From assembly GCA_948099385.1 (NCBI GenBank), contig CANUEZ040000184.1, positions 310,001 through 374,000 on the forward strand: 64,000 nucleotides of DNA, given 5' to 3'. This DNA is from Fasciola hepatica (Eukaryota > Platyhelminthes > Trematoda > Plagiorchiida > Fasciolidae). The position numbers and the translations under genes were made by a program. The notes under the pieces were generated by a model. That model did no database searches. It was not told where the DNA came from and saw only the letters and a list, made by a program, of their open reading frames with translations. Below are positions 1 through 11,079 of the stretch, piece after piece; position 1 is the stretch's first letter; each line of letters begins with the position of its first letter.

Positions 1-672
1 AACAGCCGAGGTGCTTCTAACATGAACGCCAATCATGTCTTTTGCACTCGAGGCTCCGCGGAAGTGCTCCAGCAAGGAATGTATCCCACAGGTACTTGTC
101 ACTGACAACGGTTCCCAGTTGTGCTCATCTTTGTTGAAGTGTATGTTAGATAGAATTGATTGTCGAGATCTTCGAACTGCACCTCGTCACGCGTTCATGC
201 TGCGGGAAATTTGGTACGTACTGTAAACGGCGTTCTGGTCTCAGCCTATCCGAAAAAGTTGCCGGAATTGGAGACATTCCTGGACAGCGTTCTTTTACAT
301 TATCGGAGTGCAGAGCATTCAATTACGAAAGAAGCACGTCATGTTGTTCAGATAGAGAAGTCTCAGGTCGTCACTGAGAACCCTAGATTCCAGTGATGAG
401 GCAGTGAACTCCTGCCAGCTCATGGGATTTTCACAACACAACGTGGCCAGTTCATGGTCAAGATTACGATACTTTATGATGGTTCCGTACACCGACGCCA
501 GTTTGACCAACTTTACTTCAAAGCTGCACCTGGAAGCACAACAGTGACTGAAACCGGAAATGAGGATCACCCTACTCCAGCCAAGGACATAGCAGTCGAT
601 GCAACTCATCCCCCGCCCACCGTCCCAGTTAGAAGATCTGTTCATAGTGTAACTAATTAAAGGAGGAATTCT
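1..672 (+). pseudogene. Gypsy integrase C-terminal remnant (family A-like)
   Basis: Degenerate integrase of a Ty3/gypsy element, entering from the left edge. The reading frame shifts several times. Around 90-125 it reads a VTDNGSQLC-type core (second catalytic Asp), then TAPRHA near 180. The segment at 230-400 reads like the post-catalytic helix (LPELETFLDSVLLHYRSAEH, then TKEA). At 440-660 it reads like the C-terminal beta-barrel and tail (GQFMVKI, then VPVRRSVHS). The same succession occurs in the family A copies on the minus strand and in the 36.4-40.4 kb copy. A purine run (AAAGGAGGAA) at about 659-668 could be a polypurine tract. It is an inactive fragment. No RT or RNase H is present because the window starts inside the element. 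Confidence 0.75.
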
Positions 673-1544
673 TTGATCTTCGATGATACGAATACAGTTC
701 ACGAAAATCTGTTATTCCATCTTACCAAGTGCGGCAAATGATTGACTGCTTCTTGTCTAAAGAAACCTTTTCGTGATAGAATATGTACGTGCGTGGAGTC
801 CACCACGTGTAAAAGCTAATCTGTAGTACTATGTTAATAGTGGAAACATCGTAGTACGGAATGGTGAAAAACAACCTGTTCAGAAATAGGTATTTCTTTG
901 TCATGATTGTTTTCGTCTAATGTCCGTGTGATAACATGGCATCTGTTGTGGTATCTTGGCGGCGAAGAAAGCGTGCCACTAGAGCGACGAACAAAAGAAA
1001 TTATTTCAGTAATTCATACCAGGCAACAGTCAGTCATTCAATCACCCAAACTGCTGCGAGTTATTCATTCCATTCCGTTATAGGCACCACGTGATGTCTT
1101 AGATCTAGGACTACAGTGATTTTTCGAATAACGCATTAGTAAAGAGAGCAAAACAAATGTGAAAGGAATGTGCCAGATGCAATAAATCTGGTCGATGCCA
1201 AAAAGAATCGATTTGTTGAGATGACTTGCTGAAAAGTCACGTGGAATTTATTGAAACTAACTAATTGCGTCACGGAGCACCTTGAAAGGCAAGCCAACAG
1301 TACTAACAGCAGCCTACTTGCCAATAGAAAATCAATAGAATCATTTGTAGATTGATAAACGATGTAAATGCTTGATGGTTCAAAATGATAACTTCGAACA
1401 GACTAACCATAAGTGAAGGACCGGGAGTGACTATCGACAAGCCTGCGCATGCGACTTTTTTACCAGTTTCTATAGAACACCCTAGTTGCGTTTCTAAATC
1501 TTCTACTCGGGCACGTTACAAACTCTGATTTTCTGGAATAAAAG
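673..1544. other. Unassigned stretch, no gene seen
   Basis: I see no coding similarity, RNA gene or clear repeat here. Open frames are short and unrelated to the neighbouring integrase. The first part may contain LTR of the integrase remnant, but no matching partner LTR was found. Confidence 0.4.
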
Positions 1545-1559
1545 CTCACAGTGGTTCTG
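1545..1559. repeat. Left target-site duplication of the foldback element
   Basis: CTCACAGTGGTTCTG, identical to 1801-1815. Confidence 0.8.
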
Positions 1560-1800
1560 GTTGAATTTTATTGTTTAATAACACAACGTAGTCGAAAACG
1601 TTGATAGGTTGTCGACTTTTCGGTCACCACGGGTGACCTTTTTCAAGACTGGTTTTACAACCGAATCAAAACGTCGACAACCTACCAGCGATTTCGACTA
1701 CGCTGTTATTAAACAATAAATCTCTACCATAACATTTCACATGACGCATCGATTTTTCGATACACTCCGAACCGATCTCGGTTCTGACACATTAACCCTA
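1560..1800. mobile_element. Short foldback retroelement with 15-bp target duplication
   Basis: A 241-bp insertion flanked by the exact direct repeat CTCACAGTGGTTCTG (1545-1559 and 1801-1815). Its core is an inverted repeat: the left arm is about 1568-1616 and the right arm about 1673-1720. Both arms read outward as GTCGACAACCTA and later GTTATTAAACAATAAA with a few mismatches. The 56-base loop contains a perfect 7-bp stem (GGTCACC/GGTGACC, 1622-1638). A second palindrome, GAACCGATCTCGGTTC, lies at 1769-1784. There is no coding capacity. The long target duplication and foldback resemble terminal repeats of Penelope-like elements or small metazoan retrozymes. That identity is inferred; the repeats themselves are directly visible. 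Confidence 0.7.
1611..1647 (-). ncRNA. Hammerhead-ribozyme-like core (candidate, probably decayed)
   Basis: On the minus strand the loop reads CTTGAAAAA, then stem GGTCACC, loop CGT, stem GGTGACC, then GAAAA and GTCGAC. This is the order of a type I hammerhead: CUGANGA-like strand, stem II, GAAA strand, stem III. The first core strand departs from the CUGANGA consensus, so this copy may be inactive. Hammerhead motifs are known in the pseudo-LTRs of Penelope-like elements and in small retrozymes, which fits the foldback and target duplication around it. An ordinary hairpin cannot be excluded without a covariance search. Confidence 0.35.
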
Positions 1801-1815
1801 CTCACAGTGGTTCTG
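1801..1815. repeat. Right target-site duplication of the foldback element
   Basis: CTCACAGTGGTTCTG, identical to 1545-1559. Confidence 0.8.
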
Positions 1816-2849
1816 TTATATCCTACTTAGCGAGATAGCTTAACAAGCGTAATCAAACTATTTGTGAGCTGAAGTCTATGATTCCTTGATTTTTTGGTTT
1901 GATTTCTTTATCCATAAAATGTTGTGATTATGTGACTGCTGAATATTCACCGCTCGCGGTGCATACGGTATACCTTTGACATGACCTGATTTAGACTGAA
2001 CAGTAGCCTCTGAAGAAATGCAAGCATGTGTTTGCATTTTTGACTAATTCGCACTAGCCGACTAGGCAATCAACGAAAGCAATTTACATGCCAATGCTTT
2101 TCTCTTTAAATAAGTACGTGGTAATTCTAATAGATTCTTGATTGAGCCCCGTATCACGCGCTCCATAATTTCCGGATGGCTATCTTTAAAAAATTCCATC
2201 ATTCTCGTTTGCGCTGGTTAACATATTTTTTGCGACTCATTTGAAATCAAAAGCAAAAAAGCGAAACAAATTTCACTATGACAAAAATGTTGAACCGATT
2301 TCCTTTTTTGGAATGATCCGAAGTCTATAGCCCTGGCTGGATTCGTGCCCACTTTTGGACTCCATCCACGATTTGGTCCCGCATGTACCAGCTAAGCCAA
2401 GGGGCCACGCTTCGCAAGTGGATCACACGGGTTATCAGCCAAAATTACAAAGTACCTGCCACAATGAATTAACTTGCTATCTTATTGCTGACAACAGAAT
2501 TTCCCCAGGAATCAACTGGTGTGCTATGCACCGTATTCTGATGAATGGATTCGTAATAAGGCCATGCCATTTCATGGGATTCATAGGCTAAGCCATTCGT
2601 GACAACTGTGAAGCACATAAAGAGAACGAACTAGTCTGTTCGATGTTTGCCATGATCTGTGTGCATAAAACGAACTAAGCAACACTGATTCGAGTCTGTT
2701 GAGCAGTAATCAAAGGGGAGGCTCTGTGATGATTTAGCAGACATCACTCGGGACACGGCCCGGTACTGCTCCGTGACCATATACTCCGAGGAACTCTTGC
2801 TAATCGGAAGCGTCGTGAATAGATGTAGCGAAAGTTCGCTGTGACTGGT
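1816..2849. other. Unassigned stretch, no gene seen
   Basis: AT-moderate sequence without recognisable coding similarity. I saw no tRNA cloverleaf, microsatellite or clear repeat boundary. Confidence 0.4.
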
Positions 2850-3030
2850 CATCATGTGATCTACCAATTATTGCATTTATCGCAACTTATTTATGACCAT
2901 CAGTTCTGCAGAGAAATTGACATACAGTTCAGCATCCTTGGGCTTCTTGCAATTTAGGTGTACACAGTTCTCGGTCAAAGCGATTTCAACACGTTCTCAG
3001 TTGAAGTATTGCGAACGCTACAGGTTCGCA
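2850..3030 (+). repeat. Diverged family A LTR fragment (+)
   Basis: Weak collinear match to the family A LTR and its 3' flank: a CTACCAATTAT motif near 2862, then ACAGTTCTCGGTC and GCGATTTCAACACG. The same sequence succession occurs at 14255-14430 and in the solo LTR at 48.2-48.4 kb. It is old and truncated, and its boundaries are approximate. Confidence 0.45.
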
Positions 3031-4828
3031 GGTTATCGATGATACTGATGTGGTCACTCCGATGCGTTGAGAAAGCTTCTCGTCCGTACCACAAGTCAGG
3101 TGAGATTCCAAGTGGCATGTCTACTTTTTAAGGCAGGCAAACATTACTTCTGATCCACTGGACTAATTTCCAAGGTATTTTATGATTTTCTGCTTGTTGA
3201 CGCCAGAGTGTGAAGTGCATATCAATTGCGCTTCATCTGGAACGTGGACTCGGGGTGCATTATTATGAACCACGTGATATCCCTAGATTATCTGGGTTAA
3301 CCTTCACAGATTTTTTTCACGTCATCACGACGTGGTATAGTGCCGTTTCGTCACTGGTACTGAACGTGATGAAAAATCGTTAGGAGGCTACAGACGTCCT
3401 AGTTCCTTTAGTACACAGCACATCTTCAATCGCCCAAAATCAAGGGCAAGGTTGGACTCAGCGAAGCAGATCGATGATTTTGCAAGCGGACGGTACGTCA
3501 TCGCTTGTCCACATTCGAGGACAAGAATGAGGCCGGTCAAGCGTATAAAGGAATCAGTCAGTAGCCAACGTTTTTGATAAGTTCCAAATTCGGTAAATAG
3601 AACGAAAGCACACATACGAGGAACGCGTGCTCAGAATCAACGAACGGCAATCATGAGCATCAGCACAAGAACACGAATGTCCGAACAAACTTAAGCTGTC
3701 AATCAATGTTCGTCTTGCACGAAGTGTGCTGCTTGTTGTTGGTGAAGTAGGACAGTGCATTACGTGAAACAGACAGGTATCGGATGCTCAAGTGTAAGAC
3801 GAAAGAGGCAAGAGTGAATCACGAGCGAATGCTCATTGCATGTATAAGCCTCACGGCCTCACGTGACAGATTTATCTGCACAACAATTTGTCTGAACCGA
3901 CCGGATCCAACTCACCCAATCGGGTTGCAACCAGATCAACCACCCAAAAGAGCCGTTCATCAACAAGAATTGAGCCAATACGTTTTCACGAAAGGATTTG
4001 ATTATGATTAGCACACGTGCTATATAAACGATCTGTTTTGTACCAATAAATTCAGATGGTTTGGAAGGAGGAAAGTCTTCCTCCTGGAAGTGGTGGGTGG
4101 TCTCAAAATAAGAGCTGTGTTGAGTAATCTAATAATAGTGTGCGCAAATCCCAACCATACTCTCCGGGTTCGAATCCTATCTAGAGACTCGATAGATATG
4201 CACTGCTCATTGCTATGTCCGGTTTGGACAATCACACATGCTGCGCGGACAGTCGATCAACATTCCTTCCATATAGGGGCGTACCCCTGTTGATATTTAA
4301 TCACGCTTCAGATAAGACTATACTGACCGACCGATCCTGCCACGTATCGATTCACGTTTCTTAATCTGCGTTCATTTACTTACGAAACTGCCGGATGACT
4401 TGCTGGCACTCTGACCTACCTGCTTGCTGCTTGCTCACCAACGACGGTTGGGTTTTGTGTTTACTTTCGTACCTATTAATGGAGTGTAACTATTACGTGT
4501 ACTATTACTACTTACAAACACAGCACTGATGGCCCCTAACGGGCCATGTGGAACAGATGTGGCGCGCATCCACGATGTAAACCCTTTCTACTGACACCGA
4601 GTGAGTATTTTTGTGGTTCTGATGCTAATTATTTAACTAGCAAACTAATTGTGAGAATGAATCTACCCGGCCAGCCGTAGGTATTGGAATAGCTCATAAC
4701 CAGACTACGCGCACCAAGAACGAACAAGGCCAAACAAGAATAGCAGAAATGTATTCTGCTACACTTGGTCAGTTGTAGTATTCGCAATACCCGAGCTGGT
4801 AGGAGGCATAGAAATCACTCCAGTCCAC
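3031..4828. other. Unassigned stretch, no gene seen
   Basis: No coding similarity recognised on either strand. A T-arm-like string (GGGTTCGAATCC) sits near 4167, but no cloverleaf folds around it. I therefore do not call a tRNA or a SINE. Confidence 0.35.
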
Positions 4829-5050
4829 ATCCACGCAAACCAAAGTAACAAGAACACCAAGGCTGCGGAAAGCACATTGACTATATTGCAGAACCGATTT
4901 GTATAAATATGTTAAACCAAGGAAAATAATTGGTAGATTAGAGACCGACCAATCATAGCGAGCCTTTGTTGTACCTGTCCCCGGCGATCTCGACTAGTTG
5001 AAGCTCCTCAGCGTACGTAGCCACAAAGACGTTCCTGGCAGTATTACGTA
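4829..5050 (-). repeat. Diverged family A LTR fragment (-)
   Basis: Collinear with the LTR at 43065-43297: ACCAAGGCTGCG, then TTTGTATAAATATGTTAAA, AATTGGTAGA and AGCGTACGTAGCCAC in the same order and spacing. It is a diverged LTR remnant in minus orientation. No adjoining internal region of the element was recognised. Confidence 0.6.
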
Positions 5051-7119
5051 AGATGGCGCTAGCTAATCACCACAGCAGTACAAAAATTTCGTCTGCATAC
5101 ATAAAAGAATGCATGCAACTATTGACAGGTAACTTATTGACCAACCGTAAAGCAACCTCGCTGTACATGTATGATCTGACTTTGGAGGCTCGGTTTTGAC
5201 TTATTGGTTTTATACGGAAATGAAGCTATCGCGCACTGGGACACGGGAAAAAGCATTCGAGTACCCCCACGAATACTAAACTTTATGAAGGTATACAGGA
5301 TTGAAGCTACGCATGATACACACAGATAGCGATCGAGTTTTGAGCCACCTGCAAAAAGCTGTTCGATTTCTAATCAAATAGGAAGAAGTACAATGGACTC
5401 TGTTCCTCGGTTCTTCGGTGTCCTAGATATGAATACGCTCTTTATTCTCACTGAATAATGTGGTCCTTAGAATAAAATAATCTACAAAGATGACAAACCT
5501 ATGAAATAATCACAGATTCATATAATTTACTTCCAGCTGGGACGAGGCTCTCCCAAAGTTAGCGAATGCTAAAGATGCGGTTCGATTTTGCATTTAGTTG
5601 CCACGGCCACGTCGTTCAACAAAAAATACCTCCGCACGCCTCTATCCTACCCCAAGATATTGTCGCGTGACTTAAAATATTTGCATACGTAGCTGACCCG
5701 ACTGGGGGATGGCCCATTGGTCTGTTTCATACAGTGTGAAGAAAAGTAGCCACGACTCCCCACGCCTCATGCCTATCAGCTGTGCACTGTATTCCGTTGC
5801 ATAGATTCGCTATACGACCTTGTCATGTCGTGATTCATGGTCAGTTGAAGGAAGTTCCCTGTCACGACGCCAAGTGTGGTACTAATAGGCTCCTCAACAC
5901 CAACCAATCAAATTAAAACCTGGTCGTATTTGAATACTTTGAAAACCGTGTTTTAGTGACAACTGATTTGTTCGGATTCTCATTGTCCTGATTGGTAGAC
6001 TCGAATCTATTGCTCATCATTTCACCTTCAAAATTACCCAAACCATCATAACTTGCATGACTAGTTGTATTCTGGCGGTTTAGGTATCTGAATATTGGAC
6101 CTGAGGAATTCGGTTTGAAAGCGGCTACTGCAAGTCAGGTTTGGTTTTAAATGACGCTTCGATGTCACCTGGATCGTTAGAACAACTGCATTATTGGGGA
6201 CTCGTCACTCGAAATCTTTCTGAAGGTGCAACAGGTCCTTGTAGCAATGGTCTAATTTGTAGGTACCTGTTCATTTCCGATCATGTCTACGTTTTACAAC
6301 ATCCCTTGGTGCATCACTCTATTGTTGTACTGACAGTTTAATGTACACAATCGGCACACTTTCTGAACTCACGCGCACAAGACGGTGTAACACAAACAGG
6401 CTCTCAACAAACCGCTCGTTCTAACGCAACCTCGCTTTCTGATAATGGAGTGTCCAGGAATTAATTTAGCCAGTGGTCTAACTGTGATCAATAGACGTTT
6501 TAGGTGCTTTTACGGCTGCTTTCGGCATTTGTTCCTATGCTGTCTCATTTGGCTGTCAAGCCCGAGAAGCCGAACGGCACTGAATGCGCTGGGCGACAGT
6601 AGACTTCAGGTACCCAGGTTTCCAAAACGAGAACTGTGAACAATTGTGAGTTCATTCTGGCACCATTTGTTTTCTCTGTATTTCTATTGCATGAAGTTTT
6701 TCAGCCTATTCAGCTGACCACTCTCCTCCGTATATTTTCGTTTGCTAGAGTCACCTTAGATTATTTTGAGACTAAATTAGTGCACCCTACGGACCGATTA
6801 GTATGCTCCAATCCGCTTCAGTTCACTCATACATAAGCGGGGGAGATGTAAAAAATACTGTTCGTGAGACTCATAGCGAAATACTTATAACTGAACGGAA
6901 CAGGTTTCAATCTGTTACAGGTAAACGATCCCAATAATATCAACATAATTGTCAAAACACAAGTCGGAGAATTTTGCTACATTTACGTACTATTCGGAAT
7001 ACTGGAACTGAAGGGACATATGGAAATCGCTGCAACCCGGAACTACGCAAACTGTACTAGTAAAATACCATGGTAAAAGAACTGTATGTTAACCTTATTT
7101 CGGAATTCATTTGAAAACT
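5051..7119. other. Unassigned stretch, no gene seen
   Basis: Two kilobases without recognisable protein similarity, structural RNA, microsatellite or LTR match. Open frames stay below 75 codons and look random in composition. Confidence 0.35.
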
Positions 7120-8200
7120 AAGGTAGGGTGAAGTGTACCAATCAGCAGATCAGAAATTGACCAGTCACAGATGACTTTTGTAGCATCTAGTCACAGTGAT
7201 TATGAGTGGCTGAGGCTTCTCATCGTGTGGTCACAAAGCTGTATCGTGCTTTGTCCAGTGAACTGCCTACCCAATCACCACAACGTTCCTCCCTCTTGAT
7301 CAGTTTGATTCGCCTGTAGCGCTTGTTATGATACCTCGCGTTTCTGTTCTGTGAATTTTCTACGGACGGCCTGAACAATCGACTCCCGTTGCACTCCTGT
7401 CACCTCGGAACAGTAACTTGAGTTTGAAGGAGAAGGAGCAGCAAGTCAGATGGTAATGGATTAGTATGAGAGAACAACAGGTGCTTTTTGGCGAAAGCAG
7501 AATGATATCAAAAGAGCCCGTTCAGTAGGAATGTTCCCAAGCTGGACCTGAGTGGTTGAATTATTTTCCCCTAGTTAGATCGAACCATTAATCAATTTCC
7601 ACACGACTGGTTCATTCCCAAGCGTTGATCAAGGTGTGTTCATTGGTTGAATCCACTTGACAAGTTCAACCTGATAAGGAGTTTCCTTCCGTGAGATTTT
7701 CGCGAATCCCTGGGAGTACTCATCTGCAACCTGGCACTGGTTGGTGTGAGTGGAGCTCCTCGACAACTGCTTACACTGACAGAAAAAGTGAACAAACGAA
7801 AGCAACGCAACCCACATCGGTACCCCCCGTTGATAATCTGAAGTGAATCTCGATAAGATGACGTCGAAAGATTCATCATCCAGATCTGTAATCTTGACCG
7901 TAGACTGATTAGGCTTTCCCGTGATGATTCCACAAGCTGAACGAAATTCTTTGCCATAAAAATATGTCAATTGGCTTTATACTTGCACAGGGGCAAATCA
8001 TGTACAGTACCTTCTCCTCAACAATGCAATCACAGCTCCCTGTATCCACAGCCAATTCACTTCAAAATGTACGTTGAAATAATACAGTTTCATCCAGAAA
8101 TCGATGGTTTTCAGGGTTGTAATAAATCTGGTTTCGTCAGTTTCATTCGTTTAAGCGACTTACATGGGGATCTTCGGCATACTGGCTTCAACGCTGGACG
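7120..8200 (-). pseudogene. Family A gypsy remnant, internally deleted (-)
   Basis: Three family A pieces lie collinear on the minus strand. At 7140-7290 there is LTR-like sequence, followed to about 7340 by the sequence expected next to the 3' LTR (compare 21241-21370). At 7830-7970 an integrase C-terminal segment reads VTYFYGKEFRSACGIITGK, then TVKITDLDDES. At about 8035-8185 there is sequence collinear with the protease-side region at 36500-36665 on the opposite strand. The RT and RNase H region that should lie between protease and integrase is missing, so this copy carries a large internal deletion. It is non-functional. Confidence 0.6.
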
Positions 8201-8234
8201 AATGGCACGTTTTCCAGCTCAATTACTGTCCATT

Positions 8235-8460
8235 TACTATATTCAGGGCATCCGATCGAAGCGAAAACGCGTTCCGTGTTGTGCTCAGAGTGTCAAGCAA
8301 CAAATCTAAAGCGATCAGACTCCGAACGCTAGCGAGGGCCGAAGCGACTAGTATACGGGTCATTAAGCTTCAGGTACGTTCGCAAAACAAGTTAGTCCAT
8401 GCCCTTGTGCTTCCCTGGCCAAAGACCGATGGCGTCCCCCTCAAAGGCATTGCCTAATCG
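8235..8460 (+). pseudogene. Penelope-like element GIY-YIG C-terminal fragment
   Basis: The plus-strand frame reads SENAFRVVLRVSSNKSKAIR, then RAEATSIRVIKLQ, SQNKLVHALVLPWPK. This is the tail that follows the GIY-YIG endonuclease in Penelope-like elements. The PLE at 56.7-59.2 kb has the matching tail: DSAFKVLFRV, then AIVEAIGMRKLTPDLC, QKRLVRALQLPWPK. The catalytic GIY-YIG portion and the RT are absent, consistent with a short 3'-end-type fragment. It is a different PLE family from the 57-kb copy, judged by divergence. Confidence 0.65.
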
Positions 8461-10554
8461 GGTCAATGATTGTTCACACGATGACATCCACCACATTCCC
8501 CCCATAACTCCTCTATCAACTAATCGATTGGCCAACTAAATGATCGAGTGACTAACCGACCGATAGATCAACTGACTATCCTCGGACTCTACTCGTTTTG
8601 ATCTAAACCATCGGTCTATTCACTACTTCCCGAAATAACAAATATAGTTGGTCACAATTAAGTAGACAGGGGCTATAGATACCCAGATCTGTTTTACATT
8701 TATCAACATTGCATTCGTCTTTATATACATATATCTTTCAACATGTATACGCATGAGTGCAGTAGAAGTAGTACGCCCCATAGCCTTGAAGACCCACTGC
8801 AATAGTAGGGATAATCGTACACATGGTTGTGAGACCCGGAGTCGAGTACCATAAGGCCTCAACAGGTCACACTGTGATATAACTGTAAAACAATGTTCTC
8901 ACCAACTACACACAATATGATATGGTTCCACCATACTAATATGCCTGTCTAGGTTCTGTCCACCATAAGCATGGGCAAACTGTACCAAGTACAAGTCTAT
9001 TCAATTTTCCTGTGTTGATGCAATATGCATTTCACACGACAATGTACAGCGCAGCATTGCAGCCATGAACAGTAAGGAGCCTCATTCAAACAAATGTAAC
9101 GTGACCAAGTCCAACAAAAGACAGCTGTGTTTGATCAACCAGTAATCTACCGATGAGCCCATGTGAGCATGCTTACGTGTATAAATGAGTTCCCTACTAG
9201 AATTATCATACAATTCCGCACCCATCGTATTATTTCCTCTGAGTATTTGGTCCTGGGTTAAAGCCATCGTTCCACTTCGCTGGCTCCAATCTTACCCTCC
9301 ATTCTGAACCGCCGAAGGTGAGCCGTTTGACCAACGAACCAGGACATCCATGGACGACATATCTGTCACTAAGCTCACAGTACAAGCATGTAAAAGATCA
9401 AAATAACCATTCACCTCAAACCCGTATTGTGTACTAACTATTTCTGTTTGTTACTAAAATGCAGTGAGAAATTATATGATCGGAATCATGAAAAATATGA
9501 ACAGGAACGAGAAGGGATACTTAGAACCAAATTAGATCTTGAACGCAAATACAACACCTCTTACAACATGTGACTGCTGTGTCCAGTGTCTTCAACCGCG
9601 AACGGACCAAGTGCACTGGTAAACTTCTTCATCAATTTCTGTGAAATCACTCACACGTTACTCTTTACACCGTTGAACCGCTACCTATTCCAGCTAATAA
9701 GTGAGGTCAATACGGTCAAAACGATCATCATGGAGAACCTCGAACCCAGTTGTCTCTAGTTGGAATCTTGCCCCACATGGTCACCTTATTGAACAATCTT
9801 TCCCTGACAGCAGCTTCCCTCTACAAATATTGCACCTGTGTTGTATGCGTGATGAACGAAGTAAGATCACAATAAACTCAACAAAACCAGAAGTGAATAG
9901 TCGGGCTAGACCAAAATAAACTGAAGAGATGGAACAAAAATCCTCCAGAGGTTTGTTGACGATTGTTGAATCTACCTACTCTAGTTGAATTTCCCCGTAA
10001 TCATTTGGTTACCTCATTATCTGACTCACGTGCTTCACTCATTGTAATCACTGTGCAGGTCAATGACGCACATTTGGTTATCTGATTCGCGATTTCTAAA
10101 CTCTCTTTTGCATCAGAATTATACTTTGTTCATCTCATTTTGGTTAGTTTTCTGATCTACCAACCGATAATGAGTTGACTACCTCAATTTAAGTGGGTGG
10201 TTTTAGCTAACGGCTATTTGGGCGCCTTCGAGATATTTTATAATTTGGTTTGACTGTCTGCAGTATCATACTGGAAGTGTTATCTACTGGCTCGGCAGTA
10301 TTGGAAAGAGCATCTCTGTGCCTCCGAACCATTTTGGCGTGTTGGTGCCGTGTACTGTGTTTTCATAGGATGCTGGTTACTGTAACCTATTATATCACAA
10401 GAGTAATTGGTTCAACTGGTTTTGGGGACTGCCTCTCCTGAATGATTGGCAGCACAACCATTTACCACTATAGGGGTTTGGTGTCCCCCTTACCGACCGT
10501 ACCCGTACATGGTATGGTATGGAAAGCAACCGAAAGTACGTGAGGGAACTTCGT
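8461..10554. other. Unassigned stretch, no gene seen
   Basis: No recognisable gene. At 8500-8580 the sequence is simple (repeated GACTAACC/GATCAACT-like words). Around 9270-9330 there is a weak match to 13720-13800 (CCTCCATTC, GCCGAA, CGAACCAGG), suggesting an old shared repeat. Two similar blocks (TTTGGTTA, then CTGACTCACG or CTGATTCGCG) lie near 10005 and 10070. Confidence 0.35.
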
Positions 10555-10932
10555 GTTGTGTTCGGCTTTGACAGTCGTGTGCTTCGACGGATCAGCTCGC
10601 ATACACAAGCGCACGAACACTTAATCTCATTCCCGTGCCACCATGGACCCACGCCTGCAGTCGTACACACACGTACATAAATTACGTTATCGTGGTTCGT
10701 CCCGGACAACACTGACCAATCAGATCGTACCACGTGTTGAATGACCTTACGTGGCCTAATCCGATTGTACACTTGGCTTACGTTTCCACACCCATACAAC
10801 GCTGACTCACGCAGTTGCCTACGTGTTTGCGTTTTTACTTGCTTGCTTGTACTTTAGCTTGCTGTATGCTACTGCTGCACACATGTTCATTCGTACAGGG
10901 GTGCTTTCTACTTACTGATTTTGGAATGTAAC
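10555..10932 (-). mobile_element. R1 terminal-inverted-repeat element, copy 1 (-)
   Basis: About 378 bp, starting GTTGTGTTCGG and ending in the complement of GTTACATTCC. Internally it shares, in reverse orientation, the landmarks of the copy at 13894-14250: GTACGGA/GAACATG near one end, CAAGCAAGT, GAATCGGATT, ATCTGATTGGTCAG, CGGGACGAA and a CATGG block. It has no coding capacity, so it is a MITE-like non-autonomous element. The termini suggest a TIR DNA transposon, but I could not identify a convincing target duplication, so the superfamily is open. Confidence 0.6.
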
Positions 10933-11079
10933 ACCTCAAATATGTAAAATAGAAACGAACGGGATATACCGGGTCGGTCGGAGAGAAACAGAAGTTGCAA
11001 AATGTATGAGAAAGTTGCATATTTAATTTAATTTTAAGAGTTTGATATAACACGTCAAACAGTAGAAACAACGTTAAGT

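Noticed and set aside
4150..4195. T-arm-like GGGTTCGAATCC suggesting a tRNA or tRNA-derived SINE
   Set aside because: The flanking bases do not pair into a T stem or acceptor stem and no convincing A box lies upstream.
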